Shown here: one piece after another, positions 33,506 through 41,697 of the stretch
Numbering within the stretch: position 1 is the stretch's first letter
How the letters are laid out: every line of letters starts with the position of its first letter
DNA from: CAYLHQ01 sp964628935
GTDB taxonomy: Bacteria; Acidobacteriota; Polarisedimenticolia; Polarisedimenticolales; DASRJG01
DNA length: 64,000 bases
NCBI GenBank assembly: GCA_964628935.1
Contig: CAZVOE010000001.1
Span: 1 to 64,000 of the forward strand
Direction: 5' to 3'
Notes under the pieces: generated by a model
Databases searched by the model: none
Seen by the model: the letters and a program-made list of their open reading frames with translations, nothing else
What the model was told of the DNA's origin: nothing
Made by a program: the position numbers and the translations under genes

Positions 33506-34578
33506 CCTCGTGGACCCTCTCGCGCCGTGGCTTCGGACCCGCCGAGCACGGAGCGTAGCGCGTCGAAGAAGGCGCTCGCCACGGCGCGGTTCCCCTTTGG
33601 GGTGAAGTGGCAGTGGTCGACGAGGTGCTCCCCGTCCGGAACGATCGATCGGGCCAGGTCCACGAGGACGATGTCCGGCCGCTCCGCCGCGAGCGCGCGA
33701 ATCGCGTCGTTCTGGAGGTCGATGCACCGCTCCCACGCGGCGGCCCAATCGCTCCCCTGCTCCGCTTCCGCCAGGTCCCTCGAGTACACGAACGTCGCCA
33801 GAACGAGCCGGGCCCCGTGTTCGCGGCACAAAGCGTGCATCGAAGCCAGATTTCTGCGAAAGGTTTCGACTCCGAACGGACCGTTCGCGAAATCGAGCCG
33901 GACCGGGAATCTCGTGTAGAGGTTCCACAGGTTGCCTCGGTCGCCGACCAAGGCATAGCGGATCGCGACGAACACCGAGGAGTAGTCGAGTCGGCGCGAG
34001 AGCCGATCGAACACGGGATACGGGGTAGCGCCGATGTCCTTTTTCCGATGAGCGTAGTCGGAGCGAAACCCCGTGCCGTAGGAAGGCGCGACGTCATTGG
34101 TACCGTGATAGACGATGACGAAGTCCGGTTTCAGGTCGACGTGGATCAGCGCGAGCTTCACGAGACTGTCGGCGGTGGTCGCTCCGCTCTGTCCCGCGTT
34201 GATCACCTCGTAGCGGCCGGCGCCGAGCATTTCCTGGAGCTGGCCCGGCCAGGTCTCCTCCCAACGATGGTCGGCATCGAGCGTGGTCGAACCGCCCAGA
34301 CACACGATCCGGATTCGTCTCTTGGGATTCTCCGGCTCCGGCCCGCGATTCCCCATCGAATCGAATTCGACGAATCCGCTTCCTCCTTTCTTCGCGAGAA
34401 ACGGGAGGAATGGATGGTCGGTCATGTAGAGCCTTGGAACTCGAAACGTCCGCTCGCCGAAAGCGCGCGGGGTCTCTCCCGACGCGATCCAGAACGCGAG
34501 GTAGCCAAGACCCTCCGCGACGAGCCCGACCGTCAGGAGCAAGACCGCCCAGAAGAGAACCCTCTTGAGCCGGGACAT
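33502..34578 (-). CDS. SGNH/GDSL-family hydrolase, membrane-anchored
   Basis: 358 aa from ATG 34578. One N-terminal membrane anchor (LFWAVLLLTVGLVAEGLGYL) and an extracytoplasmic SGNH domain: RIVCLGGSTTLDADH holds the nucleophile Ser block, EVINAGQSGATTADSL the Gly block, VIVYHGTNDVAPS the Asn block, and LVDHCHFTPKGNRAVA the Asp-x2-His dyad. Such proteins act as O-acetylesterases or acyltransferases on envelope sugars. It is translationally coupled to the downstream LtaS/OpgB-type gene, so the two probably modify the same surface polymer. Confidence 0.82.
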   Translation of the reverse strand: MSRLKRVLFWAVLLLTVGLVAEGLGYLAFWIASGETPRAFGERTFRVPRLYMTDHPFLPFLAKKGGSGFVEFDSMGNRGPEPENPKRRIRIVCLGGSTTLDADHRWEETWPGQLQEMLGAGRYEVINAGQSGATTADSLVKLALIHVDLKPDFVIVYHGTNDVAPSYGTGFRSDYAHRKKDIGATPYPVFDRLSRRLDYSSVFVAIRYALVGDRGNLWNLYTRFPVRLDFANGPFGVETFRRNLASMHALCREHGARLVLATFVYSRDLAEAEQGSDWAAAWERCIDLQNDAIRALAAERPDIVLVDLARSIVPDGEHLVDHCHFTPKGNRAVASAFFDALRSVLGGSEATAREGPRG

Positions 34579-34691
34579 GCGGCGGATTCTACGACCGATC
34601 GGCCCCCTTCGGGTCCCCGTCGGTTGCACCCACCCCGCGACTCGCGAATCTGCTTCGCCCCGCCGGATCGGTTGCGCTCCGCTAGGCGCTC

Positions 34692-35530
34692 ACGTTCTTG
34701 GAATCCGAGCGCCGGAAGCCACATCTGGAACATCTTCGTGAACGCCGACTTCCCCGATCGGAACGTCAGCCTCTCGACCGGCAAGACGGTCCGTCTCGAT
34801 GCGGCCGCCTACACCCGGTACCGGTCGGTCACAAACCGCGAGGACAGAAGGAAGGTCTTCGAGGCGTGCTGGACTCGATGCAACGAGTACGCGCGGATCC
34901 AGGGAACCGCCCTCAACGAAGAGGTCCGCAGTCACGACTTCCAGCGCGACGTGCGCAGGTTCGACTCGTGCCTCGAGGCTGCGCTCTTCGCCGACAACAT
35001 TCCGGTGAAGGTCTACATCGAACTCCTCGAGGACTGGTCCACGACATGGTGAAGAACGCGAAGAGCGACGAGGCGCGCCTTCTCGACCTCGCGAGCAACC
35101 TCGACGGCCTCCGGACCACCCCGCTCCGCCAGACCCAGTTGCCGAGTCCGAGCTTCGAATTCACGAGATGGTGGAGCGCGGGGAGCCGCTCACGGAAGAG
35201 AGCCTGAGCCCCCTCTACCTCGACATCCGAGGAAGTACTACGGCCACGACTGCGGCGTCACCGACATCCGGGACCTCTACGGCGCGGAGTGAGCCTTTAC
35301 CCCGCACTTCTATTTCAACTTCCACGTACTACAAGTACGCGACGAGCGTGGCCGCGGCCGTGTCGCTCGCCGACCGGATCCGCAGCGAGGGGACGGCGGA
35401 GGACTACCTCGCCATGCTCTCGGCGGGCTCGTCGCGCTACGCCTTCGATCTCCTGAAGGGCGCAAGCGTCGACATGACGACGGCGAAGATGCTGAACCGG
35501 CAGAAGGGGGCGCAGGGAACCTCACCGCTC
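34692..35530 (+). pseudogene. Oligoendopeptidase F (M3 family) pseudogene
   Basis: Three pieces of PepF are readable in different plus frames. 34700-35052 gives the middle part (LSTGKTVRLDAAAYTRYRS, NREDRRKVFEACW, DSCLEAALFADNIPVKVYIE). About 35045-35165 gives a later part (KNAKSDEARLLDLASNLDGL, RTTPLRQTQL). 35168-35500 gives the C-terminal region (MVERGEPLTEESLSPLYLDI, YYKYATSVAAAVSLADRIRS, DYLAMLSAGSSRYAFDLLKG). The zinc site HExGH and roughly 200 residues around it are absent between pieces one and two, and frameshifts separate the rest. It therefore cannot encode an active peptidase. The N-terminal third is also gone. Confidence 0.8.
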
Positions 35531-35582
35531 CCGCGAACCCGATCCGGGGCCGGGGGACGGCCCATGACCGTTTTGACACGGC

Positions 35583-35927
35583 GTGCACGACATCCCCGGA
35601 ACCTACCCGATGACCGTCGACGTCCTCGCCCTCGCCGCTTCGGGTGACGTGACGATCGCCGCCGGACTGCTCCCCGCGGGACCTTACGACGCCCTCGAGG
35701 TCGTGATCCTCGGGGCGTCCGCGACGTTCGACGACGCCACGGAGATCACGGTCGACTTCCCGCCCCCGGGCCGCGCCGTGATCCTTCCGGTCGGGTTCGA
35801 GGTCGTGGAAGGCGAACCGGTATTCCTCGACATTCGCCTCGACGTCGACCTTTCGTTCGCGCTCGCCGGAGGTTCGCTCGAGTTCGAGCCCGAGTTCGAG
35901 GTCGAGATCGACGCGGAGGACGACTGA
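35583..35927 (+). CDS. DUF4382-like fragment
   Basis: 114 aa from GTG 35583. The sequence (MTVDVLALAASGDVTIAAGL, LPAGPYDALEVVILGASATF, FEVVEGEPVFLDIRLDVDLS) follows the DUF4382 pattern 'LPAGxYxxLrlxi ... xFxVxxgexxxlxlDfD', a beta-sandwich domain of surface lipoproteins. It has no signal peptide or lipobox and begins mid-domain, directly after the PepF debris. It is probably the 3' end of a truncated gene rather than a functional protein. The acidic C-terminus (VEIDAEDD) ends normally. Confidence 0.45.
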   Translation: MHDIPGTYPMTVDVLALAASGDVTIAAGLLPAGPYDALEVVILGASATFDDATEITVDFPPPGRAVILPVGFEVVEGEPVFLDIRLDVDLSFALAGGSLEFEPEFEVEIDAEDD

Positions 35928-36080
35928 GCGATCGCGTCGCCCTCTGCCTCCCTGCGCGTCCGCGAACGTTTGTCGCGAGAGGTCGAGGGGGCAGAGGAAC
36001 CCCGTTCGTGAGAGTTTCGCGACGGTCGGCGTCAGGGGGGCCTCCTGTCCGGACGGGAGACGGTAGCCGGGGCCCGGCGT

Positions 36081-36680
36081 TCATTCGGTGGGCTGGCGCG
36101 AAATGAGCTTCCCCGAGAACTCCGCCCGCACCCTCGCCTCCTTCGCAACGCGGAGGACGAAGACACTCGGATCTTCGAGACCCCACGCGACGTAGGGGAC
36201 CGAAAACTCGCTCACGGCGGAGATCGACGACCCGTCCACGGTGATCCGGACCGGTAGGGTGAGTTCGTGCTCTCCGCCGTGGAAGAGCAAGACCCCCTCG
36301 ATCTCGAGGCTCGCCGACCCTTCCGTCGGCACTTTCCCGAGGAGCCTCCCCGGCCGGAAGGTCGCGACGGGGTACTTCGCGGTCTCGAGGACCTCCTCGT
36401 GCATCTTGGCGTCACGACGGCCATTCCCGGTCCTCCCGCTCGCGAGGTCGACGACGACCTCCCCGGCGAGCGTCCCGTTGTCGGGCTCGAACGTCACGGA
36501 AGTCGAGCGTACGGTGAAGGCACCCTCGACCGTGTGGGCGGTCGCGTCGAGGGTGAAGGTGACGCGGCTTCGCGCGCCGTCCAACGAGAGGACCGCAGCG
36601 CCGGCATCCGGAGCGCACGACAGGATCCCGAGACAGACTGTGAACGTCCCCGACGCGACTCCGCGCATTCGACCTCCCAT
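36081..36680 (-). CDS. YceI-family periplasmic protein
   Basis: 199 aa from ATG 36680 (ATG 36668 would shorten the signal peptide). A signal peptide ending near GAA is followed by the YceI lipocalin-like barrel. LSLDGARSRVTFTLDATAHT is the usual 'D..hS.v.F.v.h' opening; NGRRDAKMHEEVLETAKYPV matches the 'R(D)..m.....e...yP..tF' core, and ALSE-like FHGGEHELTLPVRIT the later strand block. YceI proteins bind polyprenoid or amphiphilic ligands. Start and stop abut the upstream 859-aa gene (stop 36681, start 36680), so they are probably one transcript. Confidence 0.82.
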   Translation of the reverse strand: MGGRMRGVASGTFTVCLGILSCAPDAGAAVLSLDGARSRVTFTLDATAHTVEGAFTVRSTSVTFEPDNGTLAGEVVVDLASGRTGNGRRDAKMHEEVLETAKYPVATFRPGRLLGKVPTEGSASLEIEGVLLFHGGEHELTLPVRITVDGSSISAVSEFSVPYVAWGLEDPSVFVLRVAKEARVRAEFSGKLISRQPTE

Positions 36681-39260
36681 CTACCAGCTCAGTCGGACCG
36701 CGTCCCCGACTCGATCGACGAGAACGAATGCCGGCGCCCCTCCGCCGTCGTCGACGAGGTAGTACCGGTCGACGCCGTCGAACGGCGCCGGCTCGTCCCA
36801 GACCTGCCCCTCTGCGACGTCGAACGCGTCGCGTTCGGTCGCCGACGACCGCGCGTCCGTCGCCGTCATCTCGCGGAAGACTCGGTAGAGGCATGCCGGG
36901 CCGGCGCACGATTCGGGCTTCGCCTCGAGCAGGACGGGGCTCCGCGAGGGGAGTGGGAGGTCGAGGCTCCGCACGCCCGAGAACACCCCCAGCTCCTGTC
37001 GCCCCGAATCCTCCACTCGCGCGAGGGAGTAGTTGAGGAACGGAAGGCCGTGCCGGCCGGGATCGATTTCGACGGTGACCGAGGACGGCATCGAGCCCAC
37101 GTTCACGAAGAAGAGCCCGAGAGCGCGCCCGCCATCGTCCCATCCCGACCGCACGATCGGATCGATCGATCGGGTCCCGGTCTCGAAGAACTCCGGGCCG
37201 CGCTCCACACCGCTCGAGGTGTCGGTCGCGCGCTGGAAGGTGTTGTAGAGGCGCCAATCGACCGAGACCGGCCCGGGCCCGGACAAGATGCGCGGCTCGC
37301 GGGTCATCCGCCCGTAGGCGAGGTACGGCCGCGCGAACCCTGTGCGCGCCCGGCCGAGCCGGCCGAGGAAAGTTCCCCGCTCCGCGACCGCTGGGTACGG
37401 CGAGTCGTCGATCACGTGGTAGGTCGCCTTGTAGGTCTCGTACCACGTGAAGAAATCGCTCATACCGGGGAACTTCTCGAGCGCCGAGAGTTCGTAGTTC
37501 AGTTCCGGAAGCCCTCCCCAGGCCACGACACGCGCGGCGATCCACCAGAAGATCTCGCCGAACTGCGCGGCCGCCTTGAGGTTCCCGTCGAGGGCGACTG
37601 GCCCGAGGTCGTGGTAGAGGTAGGCGAAGAGCGGGATCTTCTCCTTCCACCCCGCCTTCTCCCCCGCGCGGTGCTCGTCCCCTTCGAGCATCGACATCAC
37701 GGAGCCCCCCGCACGCGCCTGGTAGAAATCGAAGTCGGGGAGGTACGGCTCCGAAAGCAGCTCGGTTCCGGCGGCGATCCTCCGTCCCGCCGCCTGATGC
37801 AGTTCCTCTCGGCGCGCCGCGTGCATCGCCCGGTAGCCGTCGATCATCCACCGCCCCGAGCCGGGAGGGTGGCCGTGCGACTCGACGTCGCAGCGGACCC
37901 GGCCGAGCCCGGCGCCGATGTCGTAGTAGCTCGCGTCGAAGCCGTAGCCGCCGAACAGGGTGAGGTTTCGCCAGCCGTGGAACGCTTGCCAGGCGGGGGT
38001 CGCGGGACACATGTAGGCCCAAGGATCGCTCTCGGGGTCCGGGATCATCTCGTACGGTTGCCACGGCGCGACCGGATCGGTCCCGGGGTCGGGCGCGGGA
38101 GCGTCCCACTCCGTCGCACCTCGGGAAAAGTGCAGGTCGAAGAGAAACAGCGCCCAACGGTCCCCGTTGTCCCGGATCGCCGCCAGGTTCGCGGCGTTGA
38201 CGCGCCCGTCCGACCAGTCGTTGTATCCGCCGTACCACTCGCTCGCCGTCGTTCCCCCCGGCCACCAGAACCCGGACACGTGGAAGAGGGGCCCCCCGAC
38301 CCAATCGTGGAGCGCGCGGTACCACCTCGCCTGGTCGAGGTTGATCGAGATTCCGAAGGTCGACCCGAGAACCTCCTCGTAGAGCCAACGAGGGACCTCG
38401 CCTTCCGGTCGATCCGCCACCCGGCCGCCCGAGGTCCACGGTTGCGCGAGCGCCCACATGCGGTATCGATCGGCTGCCTCCTCCCAGTCCCCTTTCGCAA
38501 GGGAGGCGATTCTCACCTCGTAGCCGGGGTCCATGTCCCGACCCGCTCGGCGGTCCCACGCGAGGGTCTCGACGCTCCAGCGTAGATCGCCGTTCATCGG
38601 GTCCTTGTAGAAGGAGATGTTCTTCGCGGTGCCCGAGGAGTCGCGCGCCTCCATCGCGAAACCGCCCACGCCCTCTCGGAAGTAGGCCGAGAGCTGGACG
38701 CACGCCCCGCCGTATGCGTCGGGGTAAAGACGCTTCGTCACCTGGGCCGGGAGGTTCGTCCAAGGGTCGCGGAACAGATAGCCCATCGCGACCGGCTGGA
38801 GGGCGAGGTCGGTCCCGCTTTCCGGCTGGAGCCTGCGGATCCCGGCGACGACGGGATACTCGAATGCGTGGACGGCGAGCGCCTCGTCCGCGTTGACGAC
38901 CCGAGCCGTGAACCGCGCGTCGCTCGCGGCTTCGGGAAGCTCGATTCGCCCCATCACCGTGACGCCGGGCCGCGAGGTCGTCCACTGCAAGTCGACCGCA
39001 CTCCCCGGATAGTCCGGATCCGACGAGAAAGAGAAGGTGGAGGGCGCGACGGTTCCCGCAGAAGTCGTGAGAACGAAGGCGGGACCGGCGCCGGGAACCG
39101 CGACCAGGTCGAGAGCGCGTTCAACGTTTCGAACCTGCCGGATCGCGCCGTTCCGGTCGTCGAGGCGAATCTCGAGCCTTGCGTTCGCGACGACGATCTC
39201 ACCCGCCCCGGCGGGGAAACAGACAGCGAGCGCGAGAGCCGGTCCAGCAAGCTGACGCAC
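36681..39260 (-). CDS. Large secreted glycosidase-like protein (DUF6259-like)
   Basis: 859 aa from ATG 39260 with a signal peptide (LAGPALALAVCFPAGAGEIV). An N-terminal beta-sandwich (about 20-230) is followed by a central region rich in aromatic and acidic motifs that reads like a TIM-barrel glycosidase: VSGFWWPGGTTASEWYGGYN, ALFLFDLHFSRGATEWD, GFDASYYDIGAGLGRVRCD (Asp where such barrels carry a nucleophile), and TELLSEPYLPDFDFYQARAG. A C-terminal beta domain follows. The layout resembles DUF6259 proteins, a GH-like family without defined substrate; that assignment is from memory of the pattern, not from a search. Precedes yceI with no spacing. Confidence 0.6.
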   Translation of the reverse strand: MRQLAGPALALAVCFPAGAGEIVVANARLEIRLDDRNGAIRQVRNVERALDLVAVPGAGPAFVLTTSAGTVAPSTFSFSSDPDYPGSAVDLQWTTSRPGVTVMGRIELPEAASDARFTARVVNADEALAVHAFEYPVVAGIRRLQPESGTDLALQPVAMGYLFRDPWTNLPAQVTKRLYPDAYGGACVQLSAYFREGVGGFAMEARDSSGTAKNISFYKDPMNGDLRWSVETLAWDRRAGRDMDPGYEVRIASLAKGDWEEAADRYRMWALAQPWTSGGRVADRPEGEVPRWLYEEVLGSTFGISINLDQARWYRALHDWVGGPLFHVSGFWWPGGTTASEWYGGYNDWSDGRVNAANLAAIRDNGDRWALFLFDLHFSRGATEWDAPAPDPGTDPVAPWQPYEMIPDPESDPWAYMCPATPAWQAFHGWRNLTLFGGYGFDASYYDIGAGLGRVRCDVESHGHPPGSGRWMIDGYRAMHAARREELHQAAGRRIAAGTELLSEPYLPDFDFYQARAGGSVMSMLEGDEHRAGEKAGWKEKIPLFAYLYHDLGPVALDGNLKAAAQFGEIFWWIAARVVAWGGLPELNYELSALEKFPGMSDFFTWYETYKATYHVIDDSPYPAVAERGTFLGRLGRARTGFARPYLAYGRMTREPRILSGPGPVSVDWRLYNTFQRATDTSSGVERGPEFFETGTRSIDPIVRSGWDDGGRALGLFFVNVGSMPSSVTVEIDPGRHGLPFLNYSLARVEDSGRQELGVFSGVRSLDLPLPSRSPVLLEAKPESCAGPACLYRVFREMTATDARSSATERDAFDVAEGQVWDEPAPFDGVDRYYLVDDGGGAPAFVLVDRVGDAVRLSW

Positions 39261-39264
39261 GGGA

Positions 39265-39795
39265 TCAGTCGACGAACCGATAGTCGAGGACGAACGACTT
39301 GATCTGGCCGAGACAGATCGAGATCTGCGCCTCGGTGTGGAGCTCCGCCTGCACCTTGCGGCCGAGGTTCGCCGGATCGCACAGGTCCGTTCCGAAGTCC
39401 TCGCAATTGTAGATCCGGTAGTCCTGCCCCGCGGCCTCGATCATGTAGCCCGGACACTCGATGAGGGTACGGAAGACGAGCGTTCCGTTGACGCGCTTGG
39501 CTCCGTCGGCCTCGAGCAGGCAAACCCGGATCGCGGGGTCCGCCGTGCAGGCGCCGTCCCCCGCGAACTCCGCCCAGACCACGCCGGACAGGCCATCCCG
39601 GTACGCCCCTTTTGGATTCGAGATCTCGTAGAAGTTCCCGAGAACGTCCTCGAAGACGAGGCACCGGTCAGGACTCGAAGCGAGCTCGTGGAACGTGCCG
39701 CGGGTTCCCAGTTGGAAGGAGCAAGGTGCCGCCGAAGCAGGCGAGGCCACGAACGACAAGACGGCGATCGCGAACAGCGTTCCGGGTTTCATCAT
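39265..39795 (-). CDS. Secreted Cys-containing protein, unknown
   Basis: 176 aa from the double ATG at 39793-39795. Signal peptide MMKPGTLFAIAVLSFVASPA then APCSFQLGTRGTFHELASSP. The mature part has six or more cysteines (CSF, RCLVF, GACTADP, VCLLE, ECPGY, YNCEDFG, LCDPAN, ICLGQ), spaced as for disulfides, and looks beta-rich. No family recognised. It ends five bases before the start of the large glycosidase-like gene, so these three secreted proteins (this one, the 859-aa protein and YceI) probably form one operon. Confidence 0.6.
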   Translation of the reverse strand: MMKPGTLFAIAVLSFVASPASAAPCSFQLGTRGTFHELASSPDRCLVFEDVLGNFYEISNPKGAYRDGLSGVVWAEFAGDGACTADPAIRVCLLEADGAKRVNGTLVFRTLIECPGYMIEAAGQDYRIYNCEDFGTDLCDPANLGRKVQAELHTEAQISICLGQIKSFVLDYRFVD

Positions 39796-40117
39796 GGCAC
39801 CTCCCCGGGGGGTTGTGAGAATCGTACTCCGAGGTCCTTCTCGGCGCAGCATGGATGGAGGTCTTCCTGGAAGCGGTGCTGCGGGGCGAGGAGGCGGCGG
39901 CCCGCGCGGCGGCGAACGGTCGCGGCATCCCTTGACGCCTCACCGCAAGAGGGGTAGAAGGTCACGCGCGGCGGTTGGGGAACGCCGATGGCCGCAGTCG
40001 GTGGGTGGCGCCGCGACGTCGGGAGCGCTCGAGGTGGAGCGCCCGCACGAACCCCTTGCATTTTTTGGCCCGGTTCGAGGCCGTGGGGGCCTCGTTGGGT
40101 TCTTAGGGGGGTTTTCC
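39796..40117. other. Intergenic leader with hairpin; no supported gene
   Basis: Divergent promoter region for the minus-strand secretion operon and the plus-strand gene at 40118. A strong stem, CGAGGCC and GGCCTCG around GTGGG (40076-40094), preceded by six T at 40051-40056, lies 23 bases before the ATG and may act in the mRNA leader. A 26-codon ORF at 39855-39935 (MEVFLEAVLRGEEAAARAAA ...) looks like the tail of a lost gene. Nothing else seen. Confidence 0.4.
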
Positions 40118-40696
40118 ATGAACGAGTGGAGGTCTGTCTGGCGGGCAGCCGCGGCGATCGCGGTCGTCGCGGCGGCGTTGTCCCCCGCAGGGGCGACGAC
40201 CTTGATCCGCATGGGCGTCGACCACTTGGTGGCATCGAACGAGGCGGTCGTCTTGGGTCGCGTCGTCGACGCGCAGGCGTACTGGAACGCGGAGGGAAGT
40301 TTCATCCTTTCCGACGTGAAAGTGCAGGTGCTCGACGTGCTCAAGGGAATCGTCGCGGACAACGAGATCACGATCACGTTGATGGGTGGAAACGTCGGGG
40401 ATTTGACGACCTTGATCGTGGCCGGACCGGATATGGCGGTCGGTAGCGAGTACGTCTTGTTCCTGAATCGCGAGGACCTTCCCGGTGCCTCGGGGGTCCG
40501 TACCGTCCGCGATCTCGCCCAGGGGATCTTCGACGTTGTTGACGGCGGCGATGGCCCGCGTGCCGTCAGCCAGGCGTCGCGTCATCCGCTCCTTCCGGAC
40601 GGCAGGGGGATCTCCGAGGCCCCCGGCGGGCAGGCGGGGATTCCGCTCGAGAACCTGATTCGCCAGGTCCGTGACCTCGCAAGCGCCGGGCGCTGA
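40118..40696 (+). CDS. Exported protein of unknown function, upstream of the matrixin
   Basis: 192 aa from ATG 40118; the open frame extends upstream without a better start. Signal peptide (WRAAAAIAVVAAALSPAGAT) and then a domain resembling the uncharacterised 'TxLIxxxxxxLvxxsxxVVxGxVxxxxs' exported proteins of soil bacteria: LIRMGVDHLVASNEAVVLGR, VLDVLKGIVADNEITITLMG, and GSEYVLFLNREDL. These are predicted beta-barrels of about 120 residues often encoded beside metalloproteases. The C-terminal tail (IPLENLIRQVRDLASAGR) is typical of that group. It is 27 bases from the matrixin gene, which supports a common transcript and a joint extracellular role. Confidence 0.65.
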   Translation: MNEWRSVWRAAAAIAVVAAALSPAGATTLIRMGVDHLVASNEAVVLGRVVDAQAYWNAEGSFILSDVKVQVLDVLKGIVADNEITITLMGGNVGDLTTLIVAGPDMAVGSEYVLFLNREDLPGASGVRTVRDLAQGIFDVVDGGDGPRAVSQASRHPLLPDGRGISEAPGGQAGIPLENLIRQVRDLASAGR

Positions 40697-40723
40697 GCGC
40701 CGCGGAAGAGGAAGGAGAAGACG

Positions 40724-41374
40724 ATGCGAAGAGGAATGCTCGTCCCCGCAGCCGCCCTCGTTGCCGTAACGCTCGCCGCAACCTCGCCTTCTTGGGCGTT
40801 TCGCATGATCCAGAACACGACCGTCGGGCGCGTGAGCGCCGGCGCCGCGGTTGCCTGCAACGCTTCCGGCGGGTTCACCCACTGGACCGTCGCGAACATT
40901 CCCTGGTACCACAACACGTCGGGCCAGGGCTCTGGAAAGGCGACTGCCATCCAGAACTCTCTCGCGGCCTGGACCAACGTCACCAATGCAGACCACAATC
41001 TCACCTACGCTGGCACGACGTCGAATGGGTTCGTCACCGACGGACTCAACACGATGCTCTGGGCTCGAGGAAACGGGTGTACCGGCTCTTGCCTCGCGAT
41101 TACGGCGCTCGTGCTGACCTCTGGCCAGGTGATCGTCGAATCCGATATTTCGTTTAACAGCCGATACACGTGGAACACGAACGGTTCGAACTACGACACC
41201 CAGGCGGTCGCCACGCACGAGTTGGGACACGGGTTGGGGATCCATCATACGGAACTGACGAGTACGCCGCGTCCGACGATGTACGCCGCGTACTTCGGAA
41301 CCGACGGACGCACCCTGGAAGCCGACGACAACTCGGCGCTTCAGTGCGCGGAGAGCCGGTACCCCTTGCCGTAG
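40724..41374 (+). CDS. Secreted matrixin-type (M10A-like) metalloprotease
   Basis: 216 aa from ATG 40724. Signal peptide MRRGMLVPAAALVAVTLAAT. The catalytic zinc motif HELGHGLGIHH (HExxHxxGxxH) starts near residue 165 and is followed by RPTMYAAYF, the Met-turn of metzincins. SGKATAIQNSLAAWTNV upstream matches the matrixin 'aF..W' helix. Short, with no hemopexin or C-terminal secretion domain. It probably degrades extracellular protein. Paired with the exported protein before it. A strong hairpin just after the stop (41401-41435) probably ends the transcript. Confidence 0.85.
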   Translation: MRRGMLVPAAALVAVTLAATSPSWAFRMIQNTTVGRVSAGAAVACNASGGFTHWTVANIPWYHNTSGQGSGKATAIQNSLAAWTNVTNADHNLTYAGTTSNGFVTDGLNTMLWARGNGCTGSCLAITALVLTSGQVIVESDISFNSRYTWNTNGSNYDTQAVATHELGHGLGIHHTELTSTPRPTMYAAYFGTDGRTLEADDNSALQCAESRYPLP

Positions 41375-41400
41375 AGCGGTCGCACCGGAACGTGCTTCCC

Positions 41401-41435
41401 GCGAGGCCTGCCCCCTTCCGGGGGGCCGGCCTCGC
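41401..41435 (+). terminator. GC-rich hairpin after the matrixin gene
   Basis: GCGAGGCCTGCCCCC pairs with GGGGGGCCGGCCTCGC around TTCC (one mismatch). It lies 27 bases after the matrixin stop. There is no T run after it, so it may be a Rho-assisted or stabilising stem. Confidence 0.5.
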
Positions 41436-41697
41436 CAATTCGGTCGGCTCGTCTTCCGTCTTCGTCCTTTTGGTGAGTCGACGGGCCGCGAAGGAGGCAG
41501 AACCGGCGGTCGTCGGCGACCTCGCCATCTACTGCGGGGTCGACCCCCGAAGCCGCGTCCGGGTCGATCTCGGGCGGCACCGTGCTCGAAGCGGGCGCGG
41601 GCCGAGGGGGCTTCGCCTGGCACGGTGACCAGCTCCGGATCCACGACGGAACGGGTACGGGCAACGGGTCGACCGGAAAGAGGTGCTTGCCCCGTTG
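41436..41697. other. Gene-free gap
   Basis: No frame on either strand has a start, ribosome-binding site or recognisable protein. It separates the matrixin operon from the convergent phosphate-transporter gene. Confidence 0.4.

Noticed and set aside
30798..34097. 1099-aa minus-strand frame
   Set aside because: Shadow of the second permease, the phosphotransferase and the SGNH gene in another frame; no recognisable domain.
36267..38585. 772-aa plus-strand frame
   Set aside because: Antisense to the large secreted enzyme, whose signal peptide and motifs are clear.
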